From: Bacteroidales bacterium
Lineage (GTDB): Bacteria > Bacteroidota > Bacteroidia > Bacteroidales > UBA932
DNA: 56,086 nt
Direction: 5' to 3'
Assembly: GCA_021443605.1 (NCBI GenBank)
Contig: JABUTQ010000051.1
Span: forward strand, 1-56,086
A program made the translations under genes and the position numbers. The notes under the pieces were generated by a model. That model was given only the letters and a program-made list of their open reading frames with translations. It made no database searches and had not been told where the DNA came from. Positions 32,036 to 41,395 of this stretch are shown here, one piece after another. How positions within the stretch are numbered: position 1 is the first letter of the stretch; each line of letters starts with the position of its first letter.

Positions 32036-35000
32036 ATGTTCATTTCTAAAAGGATGAGCCGCGTTATAGCGGTTATGTGCGCATTGGTCCTCTCCATGGG
32101 GGCAATGTGGGCTCAGAATCTGACAGTTACCGGTAAGGTAATTGATCAGAGAGGCGAGCCGGTCGTTGGGGCATACGTTGTAGTCAAAGGGACTTCAAAC
32201 GGAGCTTCCACCGATATTGATGGTGTTTACAAGATTTCGGCACCGTCAAAAGCTATTTTGGAATTTTCATCTATGGGTTACAAATCATTGGAGGCTGCCG
32301 TAAATGGCCGCGCCAAGATTGACGTGATTCTCGAAGATGATGCCCTTCTTCTCGAAAACGCCGTAGTGGTCGGTTTCGGTGTTCAGAAAAAGGAAAACCT
32401 CACCGGTGCAGTTGCAGCAATTGATGCCGAGAAAGTTCTGGACAGCCGTCCTATCGCCGATATCGGACGTGGTCTTCAGGGTACAGCTCCTGGTCTCAAC
32501 ATCCGAATTGGTTCTGCAGAAGTTGGTTCAGACCCTATCTTCAGAATCCGTGGCCAGGTAGGTTCTGCAAATGGTTCCGCATCTCCGCTTATCTTGTTGG
32601 ATAACGTTGAGATTCCTTCCATCAACGTCATCAACCCGGACGATATTGAGAGCGTATCCGTATTGAAAGATGCGGCTTCCGCTTCAATCTATGGTGCAAA
32701 GGCTGCGTTTGGTGTTATCCTCATTCAATCCAAGAAAGGCTCAAAGCAGAAAAACAACGTAAAGGTGACCTATTCCGGAAACGTCTCTTTCCAGAATGTC
32801 GTTACGACAAAAGGTATCGCAGGTGTTGACGCTCTCCACTATACTGTTGAAGCAGCTGAACGTGGCGGCACATACACTCCGGTTGGAGCTTTCTGGCTCA
32901 TAGACCGCGCAGGTTGGGAAGCAGCAGTCGCCTGGGACAAGAAATACGGAAAGAATGGTACCAATCCCCTCTCACCTGATGCACCGATGGTTTATGGTCG
33001 TGACTGGTACGTTGACGGTTCAAACCGTAAGATTGGTGTCCGCACATACGACCCGTTCGATTATCTCGTGCGCAGGAACGCTCCTACACATTCACACAAT
33101 ATCTCAATCGCCGGCAACAAAGACAACACGAACTTCAACATCAGCCTCGGTTACCTCGACCAGTCAGGTATGATGAAGGCTACGAAGTATGACGGATATA
33201 CCCGTTACAATGCAAATGCCCGCATAAACACAAAAATTAACGACTGGGTAAGCGTTCACGCCGGTTTGATGTACACAAACTCAGAGAAAAGATGGGCATT
33301 CGCAACCAACTCCACCACAGCAGACGTTTGGTACTATGTATATCGCTGGGGACCTACATATCCGTTGGTTACTAAGGATGAATACGGAAACAATGTCCGC
33401 ACAGCTGCCTACGAGCTTTCAACAGCCAACAAGGCTACACTCAGGACTTCGTACGTAAGTGTAAATACCGGTATCACCGTAACTCCTCTCGAGCATTGGA
33501 ACATCAATGTGGATTACACTTATTCAAACAACAATACTCAGGAAGTCAACCCTGGTATAACTTACTGGGCAGGCAATACCTGGTCTGCAGCCGTACCTTA
33601 TACTGACGCTTCAGGCAACGTTCCTCAGGTTGAAAACGAATGGGCTAAAATCAACGGACTCGGAGGCACACTCCCCGCAAGGGTTCTTCCTGTTGAAAGC
33701 TACACTTCAACATACGATTCATACTATCAGGATTCTTACACTTCTCAACGCCAGACTTGGAATGTCACAACAACATACGACCTTAATATAAAGGATGAGC
33801 ACATGCTCAACTTCATGCTCGGTCTCAATGCCGTTGATTACAGATATACAGGCGTTTGGGCAAAGAAGATGACTCTTCTCGACATCAAGAACCCTCAGTT
33901 TGACCTCGCAACCGGCACTCAGACCAACGGCGGTTCAAACAGCTGGAACTCTACAGTCGGATTCTTCGGCCGTGTCAACTACAACTACAAGGAGAGATAT
34001 CTCATTGAAGGTAACCTCCGTTACGATGGTTCATCAAAGTTCCCCACAAAATTGAAATGGCGCTGGTTCCCTTCAGTATCTGCAGGTTGGCGTCTGTCAG
34101 AAGAGCCTTGGATGGAAGGTGCAAAAGACGTCCTTTCAAACATGAAGATTCGTGCATCTTGGGGTTCTATCGGTGACCAGAGCGTACCGAGTTCACTCTA
34201 CATCCCTACAATGGGAAGCACCACCACATATTGGCAACACAATGGTATCAAGGATATGGCTTACGCCACTCCGGGCATCGTTGCGACCGATATTACATGG
34301 CAGGATATCAATACTTTGGACTTCGGTGTTGACTTCTCACTCTTCAATCAATTCAATGTAACTTTCGACTGGTTCAAGCGTGATACAAGAAATATGATTA
34401 TGGGAATGGAAGGTGTAAGCTACAATATCGGTTCTACAGCACCCCTCGGCAACTACGGAAGTTTGAGCACAAGAGGTTGGGAACTCGAATTGAATTGGGG
34501 CAAGATCTTCAATAACGGATTCAGCATTAACATCACCGGTACCATCGCAGATGCAAGGTCAATCGTCACCGAATATGGTACAAACCTCAAGATTGACAAC
34601 TGGTACAAGGGCAAGGTTTACGGTGAAATCTGGGGATACCAGGTTGATAGACTCTATCAGTATGATGACTTCCAGCACGATGCAAACGGAAATCTTGTTC
34701 CGGGCAAAGATAAGAATGGAAATTATTCAATCAACCTCCTTTCAGATCCCAACGCTCCAACACAAGGTTACATTTCAGCTGGAACACTCGGTTCGGGATT
34801 CGGCCCCGGTGACGTCAAGTACAAAGACCTCAATGGCGACGGTGTAATCGATGCAGGAAACCGCATTCTTTACAAAGTTGACGCAAATGGTAATCCTATT
34901 CTTGATGAGAAAGGCAACAAGATTGCAGACTATGGCGACCTTTGCGTAATAGGTAACACAACTCCTCGTTATGAATACTCTGCAAGAGTTGACCTCGGTT

Positions 35001-35524
35001 TCAAGAACTTCGACCTTTCAATCTTCTTCCAGGGTATCGGAAAGCGTGACATGTGGGGATCTTCTTCTCTTACACTCGCTGGCTTCAACACATCAGATGG
35101 TTCTATGGCTCAGACATTTGCCGGTGACTTCTGGTATGAAACCAAAGATGCAACAGGAAAGGTCATCGATTCAAACTACGGTGCTTTCTATCCTCGCGCC
35201 GCAAATGGTTCAAACGGCAACTCGCTCAATATGCAGCCAAGTGACAGATATCTTATCAATATGGCTTACCTCAGACTCAAGAACGTAACTCTCGGTTACA
35301 CTATTCCTGAGAAACTCACCCGTAAGATTATGATTGACAAGTTCCGCGTTTACGTGTCACTCGAGAACTACCTCACTTTCGATCACCTCAAAGGTCTTCC
35401 TATCGACGTTGAGGAAATCGCCGGTTATTCAAGCTTCAACACAGACAACTACAACTCAAGCCGTGCCGGTCTCGGTACCCCCGCTTTCAAGAGTGCTTCA
35501 GTTGGTCTTCAGTTAACATTCTAA
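32036..35524 (+). CDS. SusC/RagA-family TonB-dependent outer-membrane transporter
   Basis: This 1162-aa protein has a signal peptide (ending MWAQ near 26), a regulatory beta-sandwich (~28-109, VTGKVIDQRGEPVVGAYVVV), a plug with PLILLDNVEIPSINVINPDD and VLKDAASASIYGAKAAFGVI, and a large barrel ending LQLTF. No STN domain. It is the first gene of a SusCD operon, 13 nt before the SusD gene. Its N-terminal ~110 residues closely match the other SusC at 8037-11285, while the rest diverges. Ligand not assignable. Confidence 0.95.
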   Translation: MFISKRMSRVIAVMCALVLSMGAMWAQNLTVTGKVIDQRGEPVVGAYVVVKGTSNGASTDIDGVYKISAPSKAILEFSSMGYKSLEAAVNGRAKIDVILEDDALLLENAVVVGFGVQKKENLTGAVAAIDAEKVLDSRPIADIGRGLQGTAPGLNIRIGSAEVGSDPIFRIRGQVGSANGSASPLILLDNVEIPSINVINPDDIESVSVLKDAASASIYGAKAAFGVILIQSKKGSKQKNNVKVTYSGNVSFQNVVTTKGIAGVDALHYTVEAAERGGTYTPVGAFWLIDRAGWEAAVAWDKKYGKNGTNPLSPDAPMVYGRDWYVDGSNRKIGVRTYDPFDYLVRRNAPTHSHNISIAGNKDNTNFNISLGYLDQSGMMKATKYDGYTRYNANARINTKINDWVSVHAGLMYTNSEKRWAFATNSTTADVWYYVYRWGPTYPLVTKDEYGNNVRTAAYELSTANKATLRTSYVSVNTGITVTPLEHWNINVDYTYSNNNTQEVNPGITYWAGNTWSAAVPYTDASGNVPQVENEWAKINGLGGTLPARVLPVESYTSTYDSYYQDSYTSQRQTWNVTTTYDLNIKDEHMLNFMLGLNAVDYRYTGVWAKKMTLLDIKNPQFDLATGTQTNGGSNSWNSTVGFFGRVNYNYKERYLIEGNLRYDGSSKFPTKLKWRWFPSVSAGWRLSEEPWMEGAKDVLSNMKIRASWGSIGDQSVPSSLYIPTMGSTTTYWQHNGIKDMAYATPGIVATDITWQDINTLDFGVDFSLFNQFNVTFDWFKRDTRNMIMGMEGVSYNIGSTAPLGNYGSLSTRGWELELNWGKIFNNGFSINITGTIADARSIVTEYGTNLKIDNWYKGKVYGEIWGYQVDRLYQYDDFQHDANGNLVPGKDKNGNYSINLLSDPNAPTQGYISAGTLGSGFGPGDVKYKDLNGDGVIDAGNRILYKVDANGNPILDEKGNKIADYGDLCVIGNTTPRYEYSARVDLGFKNFDLSIFFQGIGKRDMWGSSSLTLAGFNTSDGSMAQTFAGDFWYETKDATGKVIDSNYGAFYPRAANGSNGNSLNMQPSDRYLINMAYLRLKNVTLGYTIPEKLTRKIMIDKFRVYVSLENYLTFDHLKGLPIDVEEIAGYSSFNTDNYNSSRAGLGTPAFKSASVGLQLTF

Positions 35525-35537
35525 ACAAGAGCATATT

Positions 35538-37643
35538 ATGAAAAAATATCTATACATTTTATCAGCCCTTGCCCTCATTACACTTTCAGGATGTAATCCC
35601 AATGAATTTCTTGACAGAAACTCGTTGACTGTAATGGACGACAGCAACTATTGGACATCAGAGGGAAATGTCCGTCTCTTCGTAAATGGTGCATACGGTT
35701 CATACCTCACAGGCTATTCAGACAACTGGGGGCAGGTATATGCTCCGGGAGTATATTCTTCAGGTGAATACAGTGATGACCACACTTCATCAGGCCAACA
35801 GAGAAGCATTCTGGTATCACGTCCGGCAGACAACTGGTATCGTGGTGAACTCGGATATCGCGGATATTGGCTCGCCCGCCGCGGTTCAGGGCCCTGGAAC
35901 TTTGCATATATCCGCAAATGGAACCTCCTTCTCGACAGGCTCAACACTATGAAAGAGAATAAAGTCCTTAACGATGAGCAGTACAAACATTGGTCAGGTG
36001 TTGCACGCTTCCTCCGTGGCTGGGAATATTCTCGTTTTGTAGAATCTTTCGGAGACGTTCCTTATTATGGTCATGTGGTTGCCACCAACAATATGGACGA
36101 TATGTACAGGGGCCGCGATCCTCGCACCGCTGTTATGGACTCTGTAAAGGCAGACTTTGACTATGCAATTGCAAACGTTCGCGTTGATGATGGTAAAGAC
36201 TATATCAACCAGGACGTTGTGGGAACAATCGCTTCTCGTCTTATGCTTTTCGAAGGCACTTGGTATATCTACCACGAGTCTGACGAAGCCATGAAGACCT
36301 GCACAGATGTGAAAGGACACGCCAAGACTTATCTCGAGGCCGCAGTCAAATATGCAGAAGTTGTCATCAACAAGGGTAAATATAAATTTGATACCGACTT
36401 CCGCACACTCTTCGGCAACCTGAGCGCAAGCAAAGGTGGAAAGACCACTCTTACAGGTGTTGCAGGTGAAGTGATTAACTATCGTGCATACGACAAAGAC
36501 CTCAACAGCAGCGCTCAACACTGCATCGCTTCATACGCCGGTGGAAACAATGCCCGTGAAGGCCAGACCTCAACAGGTAACCTTTCAACTCTCAAAGCTT
36601 GGATTTGCGTTGACGGAAAGCCATATTCAAGCACAACCGTAGAAGGTGCAGACAGTTGGAGACTCCAGGATATGGTAAAAACCCGTGACCCTCGCTTCGA
36701 GGCATCTTTCCTCGATGAACCACACAATAGCCAAACAGGCCTTTATTGCCAGAAATTCATTGACCGTCAGGGTGTTAAATATTACTACGAAGGAGGCACT
36801 TCTCCCGCATACTACAACTCTTGCACAAATGAAAACGGATTCCCTTGCGTACGTTATTCCGAGACTGTTCTCAATTGGCTTGAGGCAAAGGCAGAACTTG
36901 CAGACAAATTTGGTGGAGCCGCTGTCACTCAATCAGATGTAGACAAGTCTATCAATGCCATCCGCAACAGGCCACTCGACAATGAGGCTATTGCAAAGGG
37001 CGTTCAGAAGACTGCGCCTCTCTATATTGCAAATATTCCCAATGATCCCGAGCGTAATTCAAGTGTCATAAAGGGCACTCACGGTTACGCCGTTGCCGGG
37101 GAAATTTCTCCTCTAATCTGGGAAATCCGCCGCGAACGCCGTATGGAATTCTTTATGGAACAGTACAGAGTCCTTGATATCCGCCGCTGGGGACAGCTCG
37201 AACTTATGAACGGTGCAACTAACCCTGACATCCTCGCAGGAGCTTGGGTTGAGTTGGATTGCTCAGGAACAATCAACGACAAAGACGACTATCGTTACGG
37301 TCAGGTTACCAACCTCAAGAAATGCAAGACCGGAGGTTACAACATACTTACAAAGGCTAATGCCGGTACAGTTGCCGTTTATTATCCTGAATACAAAGCA
37401 GATGGCACATTCAATCTCAGTGATCCCGTCTTCTTTGAAGGAGTATTTACCGAATCTGGTTCAGCGATATCTTCAAATGCCGAGAAGATGAGAGGTTTCC
37501 TCCGTCCTGTAAACATTCGTCCTGCACAGGTTGAGAACTACGATGTAAGGAATTACCTCGAACCCATTTGCGGTGACGTTCTCACCCAGTACCGACAAAA
37601 AGGATACGAACTTGCTCAGAATCCGGGTTGGCCGGCTGAATAA
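35538..37643 (+). CDS. SusD/RagB-family surface lipoprotein
   Basis: This 701-aa lipoprotein has the lipobox LITLSGC (Cys19) and then NPNEFLDRNSLTVMDDSNYW, a classic SusD start. The C-terminal segment has IRRERRMEFFMEQYRVLDIRRW, the family RRxEF...DxRRW motif. It partners the SusC gene 13 nt upstream. No carbohydrate-active enzyme follows; the operon ends at a terminator. Confidence 0.95.
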   Translation: MKKYLYILSALALITLSGCNPNEFLDRNSLTVMDDSNYWTSEGNVRLFVNGAYGSYLTGYSDNWGQVYAPGVYSSGEYSDDHTSSGQQRSILVSRPADNWYRGELGYRGYWLARRGSGPWNFAYIRKWNLLLDRLNTMKENKVLNDEQYKHWSGVARFLRGWEYSRFVESFGDVPYYGHVVATNNMDDMYRGRDPRTAVMDSVKADFDYAIANVRVDDGKDYINQDVVGTIASRLMLFEGTWYIYHESDEAMKTCTDVKGHAKTYLEAAVKYAEVVINKGKYKFDTDFRTLFGNLSASKGGKTTLTGVAGEVINYRAYDKDLNSSAQHCIASYAGGNNAREGQTSTGNLSTLKAWICVDGKPYSSTTVEGADSWRLQDMVKTRDPRFEASFLDEPHNSQTGLYCQKFIDRQGVKYYYEGGTSPAYYNSCTNENGFPCVRYSETVLNWLEAKAELADKFGGAAVTQSDVDKSINAIRNRPLDNEAIAKGVQKTAPLYIANIPNDPERNSSVIKGTHGYAVAGEISPLIWEIRRERRMEFFMEQYRVLDIRRWGQLELMNGATNPDILAGAWVELDCSGTINDKDDYRYGQVTNLKKCKTGGYNILTKANAGTVAVYYPEYKADGTFNLSDPVFFEGVFTESGSAISSNAEKMRGFLRPVNIRPAQVENYDVRNYLEPICGDVLTQYRQKGYELAQNPGWPAE

Positions 37644-37666
37644 TACATCATCTCAATTTATTAAAC

Positions 37667-37693
37667 GGGCAGTCTTCACGGCTGCCTTTTTTT
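37667..37693 (+). terminator. Rho-independent terminator of the second SusCD operon
   Basis: GGCAG pairs with CTGCC, extended by C74-G80 and GU pairs, with a TTCAC loop and a seven-T tail. The -33 TTTG of the next promoter begins within its T-run. Confidence 0.85.
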
Positions 37694-37721
37694 GTTATTA
37701 CGGATAGTAGTGGTATCTTTG
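37691..37721 (+). promoter_or_regulatory. Promoter of the GT2 gene (leaderless geometry)
   Basis: TTTG, 19 nt, TATCTTTG, an exact consensus. Only 7 nt separate the -7 box from the ATG at 37729, so transcription should begin at or next to the start codon. Confidence 0.8.
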
Positions 37722-37728
37722 TAGAAAT

Positions 37729-38736
37729 ATGGATATTGCTGTAGTACTTCTAAACTGGAACGGAAAGGGGATGCTGGAAAGGTATCTCCCGTCTGTTGTG
37801 ACGCATACCCCTGCCGAAAAGGCGTTCATTGTGATTGCAGACAACGGCTCGACGGATGGCTCAGTGCAGTGGATAGAGCAGCATTACCCTGATATTCAAG
37901 TAATTGAACTTGATAAGAATTACGGATTTACCGGTGGCTACAATCGTGCGCTTAAAGAGGTCGAGGCAGATTATTATATCCTCCTCAATACCGATGTGGA
38001 AGTGACCGAAGGATGGATAGACACCCTTGCGTCATTTATGGAGGAGCATCCAGAGGTGGGAATCTGCCAGCCGAAACTCCTCTCCGATGCCGACCGCACT
38101 TCGTTTGAATATGCCGGTGCCGCAGGAGGGTTCATCGACCATTACGGATACCCTTTCTGCCGCGGGCGGATCCTTGGAAACATCGAGAAGGATCTGGGGC
38201 AATACGATGAGCCTGAAGAGCTTTTCTGGGCATCCGGCGCAGCACTAATGATTCGCAGCTCGCTGTTCCACCATCTTGGTGGATTTGACGACCATTTCTT
38301 CGCCCATATGGAGGAGATTGACCTCTGCTGGAGGGCGAAACTGCTTGGATATCAGGTATGGGCGATTCCCTCTGCCGTGGTTTACCACCTTGGAGGGGGA
38401 ACACTGCCAAACAACTCACCCCGCAAACTCTACCTCAACTTCCGCAACAACCTGCTGATGCTTTACAAGAACCTCCCATCCAATCTCCGTTGGAAAATCA
38501 TCACTTACAGACAGATACTCGATGGTTTATCTGCCCTGGTATATCTTCTCACCGGCAAATGGAACTATTTCAAGGCTGTCTGGAGCGCCCACAAAGACTA
38601 CCGCAAGATTAAAAAAGAGATTGAGCCGTCTCCATTCAGCGAAGAGTGCAACGACATCGGCCATTATGAGGGAAGCATCCTTCTAAAGTACTATCTCTCC
38701 GGAGGAAAAACCACTTTTGACCAAATAAGATTCTAA
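37729..38736 (+). CDS. Family 2 glycosyltransferase (rhamnosyltransferase-like)
   Basis: This 335-aa GT-A enzyme begins MDIAVVLLNWNG, with VIADNGSTDGS nucleotide-binding residues near 35-46, KNYGFTGGYNRAL, the DxD-like LLNTDVEV, and FFAHMEEIDLCWRAK near 190 as the acceptor/catalytic region. A C-terminal amphipathic segment may bind membrane. It is like WbbL-type enzymes that add a sugar to cell-surface polysaccharide; sugar and acceptor unknown. It stands alone behind its own promoter. Confidence 0.9.
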   Translation: MDIAVVLLNWNGKGMLERYLPSVVTHTPAEKAFIVIADNGSTDGSVQWIEQHYPDIQVIELDKNYGFTGGYNRALKEVEADYYILLNTDVEVTEGWIDTLASFMEEHPEVGICQPKLLSDADRTSFEYAGAAGGFIDHYGYPFCRGRILGNIEKDLGQYDEPEELFWASGAALMIRSSLFHHLGGFDDHFFAHMEEIDLCWRAKLLGYQVWAIPSAVVYHLGGGTLPNNSPRKLYLNFRNNLLMLYKNLPSNLRWKIITYRQILDGLSALVYLLTGKWNYFKAVWSAHKDYRKIKKEIEPSPFSEECNDIGHYEGSILLKYYLSGGKTTFDQIRF

Positions 38737-38794
38737 ACCTTTTTTGGCAAGATATTTGATTTCTTCTTTTCAAGAAGTGATTTTTAAACAAAAA

Positions 38795-38799
38795 AGGAG
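38795..38799 (+). promoter_or_regulatory. Shine-Dalgarno AGGAG of the Ser/Arg-rich protein
   Basis: AGGAG lies 8 nt before the ATG in an otherwise A-rich leader. A small CTTCTTTTCAAGAAG hairpin lies about 20 nt farther upstream. Confidence 0.6.
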
Positions 38800-38807
38800 A
38801 AAAAAAG

Positions 38808-40220
38808 ATGAAGAACGTTTCAAGATTGGCACTTGTCCTCAGCATCATCTTTATGATGTGTGTCAGCCAAGATCAGGTTTGGGGCCAGAACAGAGCTTCC
38901 AGCTCTCAGTCAACAAGATCAACCGGCAGCACTTCGCGTGCAAGCCGAAGCACTTCTTCATCTGACAAAAGCAGCGGAACAATTTCCCGCAGTGCAAACA
39001 GCTCCTCTTCTGTATCACGCAGTTCAAGCACTTCAAGCACCTCAAGAAGCAACTCTGTTTCACGCAGCAGCTCAAGCAGAAGCAGTTCTGTTTCCGGCAG
39101 CAGTTCTGTTTCTCGCAGCAGCTCTGTTTCTCGCAGCAGCTCAAATAGCAGTGCAAGAACCAACAGTTCAAATGTTCAGGACAGAAGGTCGATAAATACC
39201 ACCACCGGGACCGGTAGCTCTTCTGTCAACAGGATGAATGGCGACAAGGATGTGGTTGCAAGACCTTCCAACAAGAGCTCAAGTACAAGTTCAAGCGCAA
39301 GCAGAAGTTCGTCTTCTTCAAGCCGTAGCCAGGATGCATCAAGAAGCACCTCGTCAAGCCGCAGCCAAAGCGTTTCAAGGAGCACATCTTCCGAGAAGAG
39401 CACAACAGCCTCAAGCGGCAGAAGTTCAAGCTCAAACACCTCGCGCCGCGCTTCGGACATCTCACGCAGCAATAGCAGCTCAACAACAGGCAGCGTGACA
39501 AGCAGCACATCTGCCGGCAGAAGCAACAACAGGGTTTCATCAAGCTTGACAAACAGCTCCGACAGAAAGCCTGCAGCAGTGCAGTATCACAACAGCAGAC
39601 CTGAGTCACGCACAAGTTGGGAGCGCCCTTATGTGGAAGCAAACAGCAGAATATCACCGGCTTATAGTTATGGAGGTCACAGCTATGGATACAGAAGCCA
39701 CGTGCTTCCTTCACATACCACCGTGGTAAACGTTTATAACAACGTGAATTACTACTGCAATGACGGAATCTATTACAGGCCTTACTATGGCGGCGGATAT
39801 GTAGTCTGCAGACCTCCTTGCGGCACAAGATTCATCTCCACGCTGTTCAACACAGCCCTCACGGTAGCCTTGATCAGTGAGTTGCACGATGCTGTAAGAC
39901 GTTGCGAAAACGCAGCCCGCATATCAGCACAGTATGCATATATCAACTCATCATACGTGCCGAGGACTTACCAGGAGATTTCGATTCACATGCCGAAGAA
40001 GAATACCTCTTATTACTACCAGGACGGCGTATTCTATGTACTTGAGAACAACCACTATGTAGTGATTGAGCCCCCTATCGGAGCCCTTATCACCGAGCTC
40101 CCCGAAGATTACGAAGAGTTGATAATTGACGGAACCACCTACTACAGGGTTGAAGACACTCTTTACAAGGTGACTGTGATAGACGGAGCTCTCTACTTCG
40201 AAGTGATGTGCAATCTCTAA
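38808..40220 (+). CDS. Secreted Ser/Arg-rich low-complexity protein with DUF6515-like C-terminus
   Basis: This 470-aa protein has a signal peptide (1-27, ending VWGQ). Residues ~28-250 are extremely Ser-rich with regularly spaced Arg (repeated SRSSS and SVSRSS words). Residues ~255-470 are Tyr-rich and folded-looking: PAYSYGGHSYGYRSH, NYYCNDGIYYRPYYGGGYVV, then two copies of a YY-dG-vfY-v..n.Y.v..PP unit (YYYQDGVFYVLENNHYVVIEP), as in DUF6515 proteins. A short hydrophobic stretch (STLFNTALTVALISEL) sits between. The Ser-rich half is a possible O-glycosylation substrate or surface spacer, an inference only. Confidence 0.75.
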   Translation: MKNVSRLALVLSIIFMMCVSQDQVWGQNRASSSQSTRSTGSTSRASRSTSSSDKSSGTISRSANSSSSVSRSSSTSSTSRSNSVSRSSSSRSSSVSGSSSVSRSSSVSRSSSNSSARTNSSNVQDRRSINTTTGTGSSSVNRMNGDKDVVARPSNKSSSTSSSASRSSSSSSRSQDASRSTSSSRSQSVSRSTSSEKSTTASSGRSSSSNTSRRASDISRSNSSSTTGSVTSSTSAGRSNNRVSSSLTNSSDRKPAAVQYHNSRPESRTSWERPYVEANSRISPAYSYGGHSYGYRSHVLPSHTTVVNVYNNVNYYCNDGIYYRPYYGGGYVVCRPPCGTRFISTLFNTALTVALISELHDAVRRCENAARISAQYAYINSSYVPRTYQEISIHMPKKNTSYYYQDGVFYVLENNHYVVIEPPIGALITELPEDYEELIIDGTTYYRVEDTLYKVTVIDGALYFEVMCNL

Positions 40221-40234
40221 AATGAACCAATATC

Positions 40235-40263
40235 AAAAAAGGGGCAGCCAAGCCCCTTTTTTT
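40235..40263. terminator. Bidirectional terminator between convergent genes
   Basis: AAAAAA, GGGGC, 6-nt loop, GCCCC, TTTTTTT: works in both directions for the Ser/Arg-rich gene (plus) and the CNNM/CBS gene (minus). Confidence 0.85.
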
Positions 40264-40284
40264 AGTTTATATATCTGAATATCA

Positions 40285-41346
40285 CTATTTTTCACTCTGA
40301 GGAATATCAATAGTCTGGTAGCGTTTCTGACGACGGAGCCAGCGGTCACGGGCATATTGCTGCATATCGGTGTATTCATCCAGCTCGTCAATAATCTCAA
40401 GGCCGAAAATTGTTTCGATAATATCCTCAAGGGTAAGGATTCCCTGGAAACACCCGTATTCATCTATTATCAAACCTATCTGCTCCTTACGCTCAAGCAG
40501 TTGCTCCCAGATATCGCCGATAGACATCTCCTCGTTGAAGAAGTCAATCTTTCGCTTTATCTCCCCGAGCTTCACGTCAAACTTGTCGTCTGCCAGATAT
40601 TCAAGCACGGTGCTTCTGAGAACATATCCGGTGATGTATTCGGGAGTGTCGGCATAGACGGGGATGCGACTGTGGTGCATAAAGGTGTTGTCTGTGTAGA
40701 ACTGCTTGAGAGTCATACTCTCGGGGGCAATTTTGGCAACTACACGAGGCGTCATCACGTCAAATGCCTTCACGGTATCCAACTTGATGATATTCTGGAT
40801 AATCTTGTTTTCACCTTTGTCGATTTCTCCCTCCTCTTCGGCTGCATTTGCCATTGCAGAAACCTCTTCTCGGCTTACAATAACGTCGGGCTCATCCTTT
40901 TGGAATATGCTTGCAATCCAACCGGCTATGGTGACGAAAGGATAAAGGATGATTGTGAGAGATTGTATGGCGCCTCCGGCAAAACCGATCAACGACTTCC
41001 AGTAAGAGGCTCCTATTGTCTTTGGGATAATCTCCGAAAAGATGAGAATCGTGAGCGTCATCACTGCCGAAACTATTCCCACAGCGGCTGAATCCCACAC
41101 TTTAGAGGCCTGCGCTCCAACCAGAACGGCGCCTACAGTATTCGCTATTGTATTGAGTATCAGTATAGCAGATAACGGGCGGTCTATTTCAGTCTTCAGC
41201 TTTTTCAAACGGATTGCCCCCTTGTCACCCTCATCCTCCTTCATAGCAAGATACGTGAGGGGTGTAGTCATAAGGGTTGCCTCCAGCATTGAGCAGAGAA
41301 ACGAAACCGCTACGGTTACAGCTGCATAAATTATCAAAAGTGCCAT
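40285..41346 (-). CDS. CNNM (DUF21)/CBS-domain membrane protein, hemolysin-family
   Basis: This 353-aa inner-membrane protein has the DUF21/CNNM transmembrane domain over ~1-180 (LIIYAAVTVAVSFLCSMLEATL, AILILNTIANTVGAVLVGA, LIFSEIIPKTIGASYW). A CBS pair follows at ~195-325 (DVMTPRVVAKI, LIIDEYGCFQGILTLEDIIETI). The CorC_HlyC domain usual at the C-terminus is absent. CNNM/CorC proteins act in Mg2+ or other cation handling; the hemolysin label is historical. The consensus promoter ends 7 nt before the ATG. Confidence 0.9.
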   Translation of the reverse strand: MALLIIYAAVTVAVSFLCSMLEATLMTTPLTYLAMKEDEGDKGAIRLKKLKTEIDRPLSAILILNTIANTVGAVLVGAQASKVWDSAAVGIVSAVMTLTILIFSEIIPKTIGASYWKSLIGFAGGAIQSLTIILYPFVTIAGWIASIFQKDEPDVIVSREEVSAMANAAEEEGEIDKGENKIIQNIIKLDTVKAFDVMTPRVVAKIAPESMTLKQFYTDNTFMHHSRIPVYADTPEYITGYVLRSTVLEYLADDKFDVKLGEIKRKIDFFNEEMSIGDIWEQLLERKEQIGLIIDEYGCFQGILTLEDIIETIFGLEIIDELDEYTDMQQYARDRWLRRQKRYQTIDIPQSEK

Positions 41347-41353
41347 ATCGGCG

Positions 41354-41384
41354 CAAATTTACCGCAAAAAAGAGAATCTGCAAA
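41354..41384 (-). promoter_or_regulatory. Promoter of the CNNM/CBS gene (leaderless geometry)
   Basis: On the minus strand this reads TTTG, 19 nt, TAAATTTG, an exact consensus. Seven nt separate it from the ATG. Confidence 0.8.
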
Positions 41385-41395
41385 AAATGAATTTG

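Noticed and set aside
39176..39529. Long Leu/Glu-rich antisense ORF in the Ser-rich gene
   Set aside because: Produced by the reverse complement of Ser and Arg codons in a low-complexity region; no start signal.
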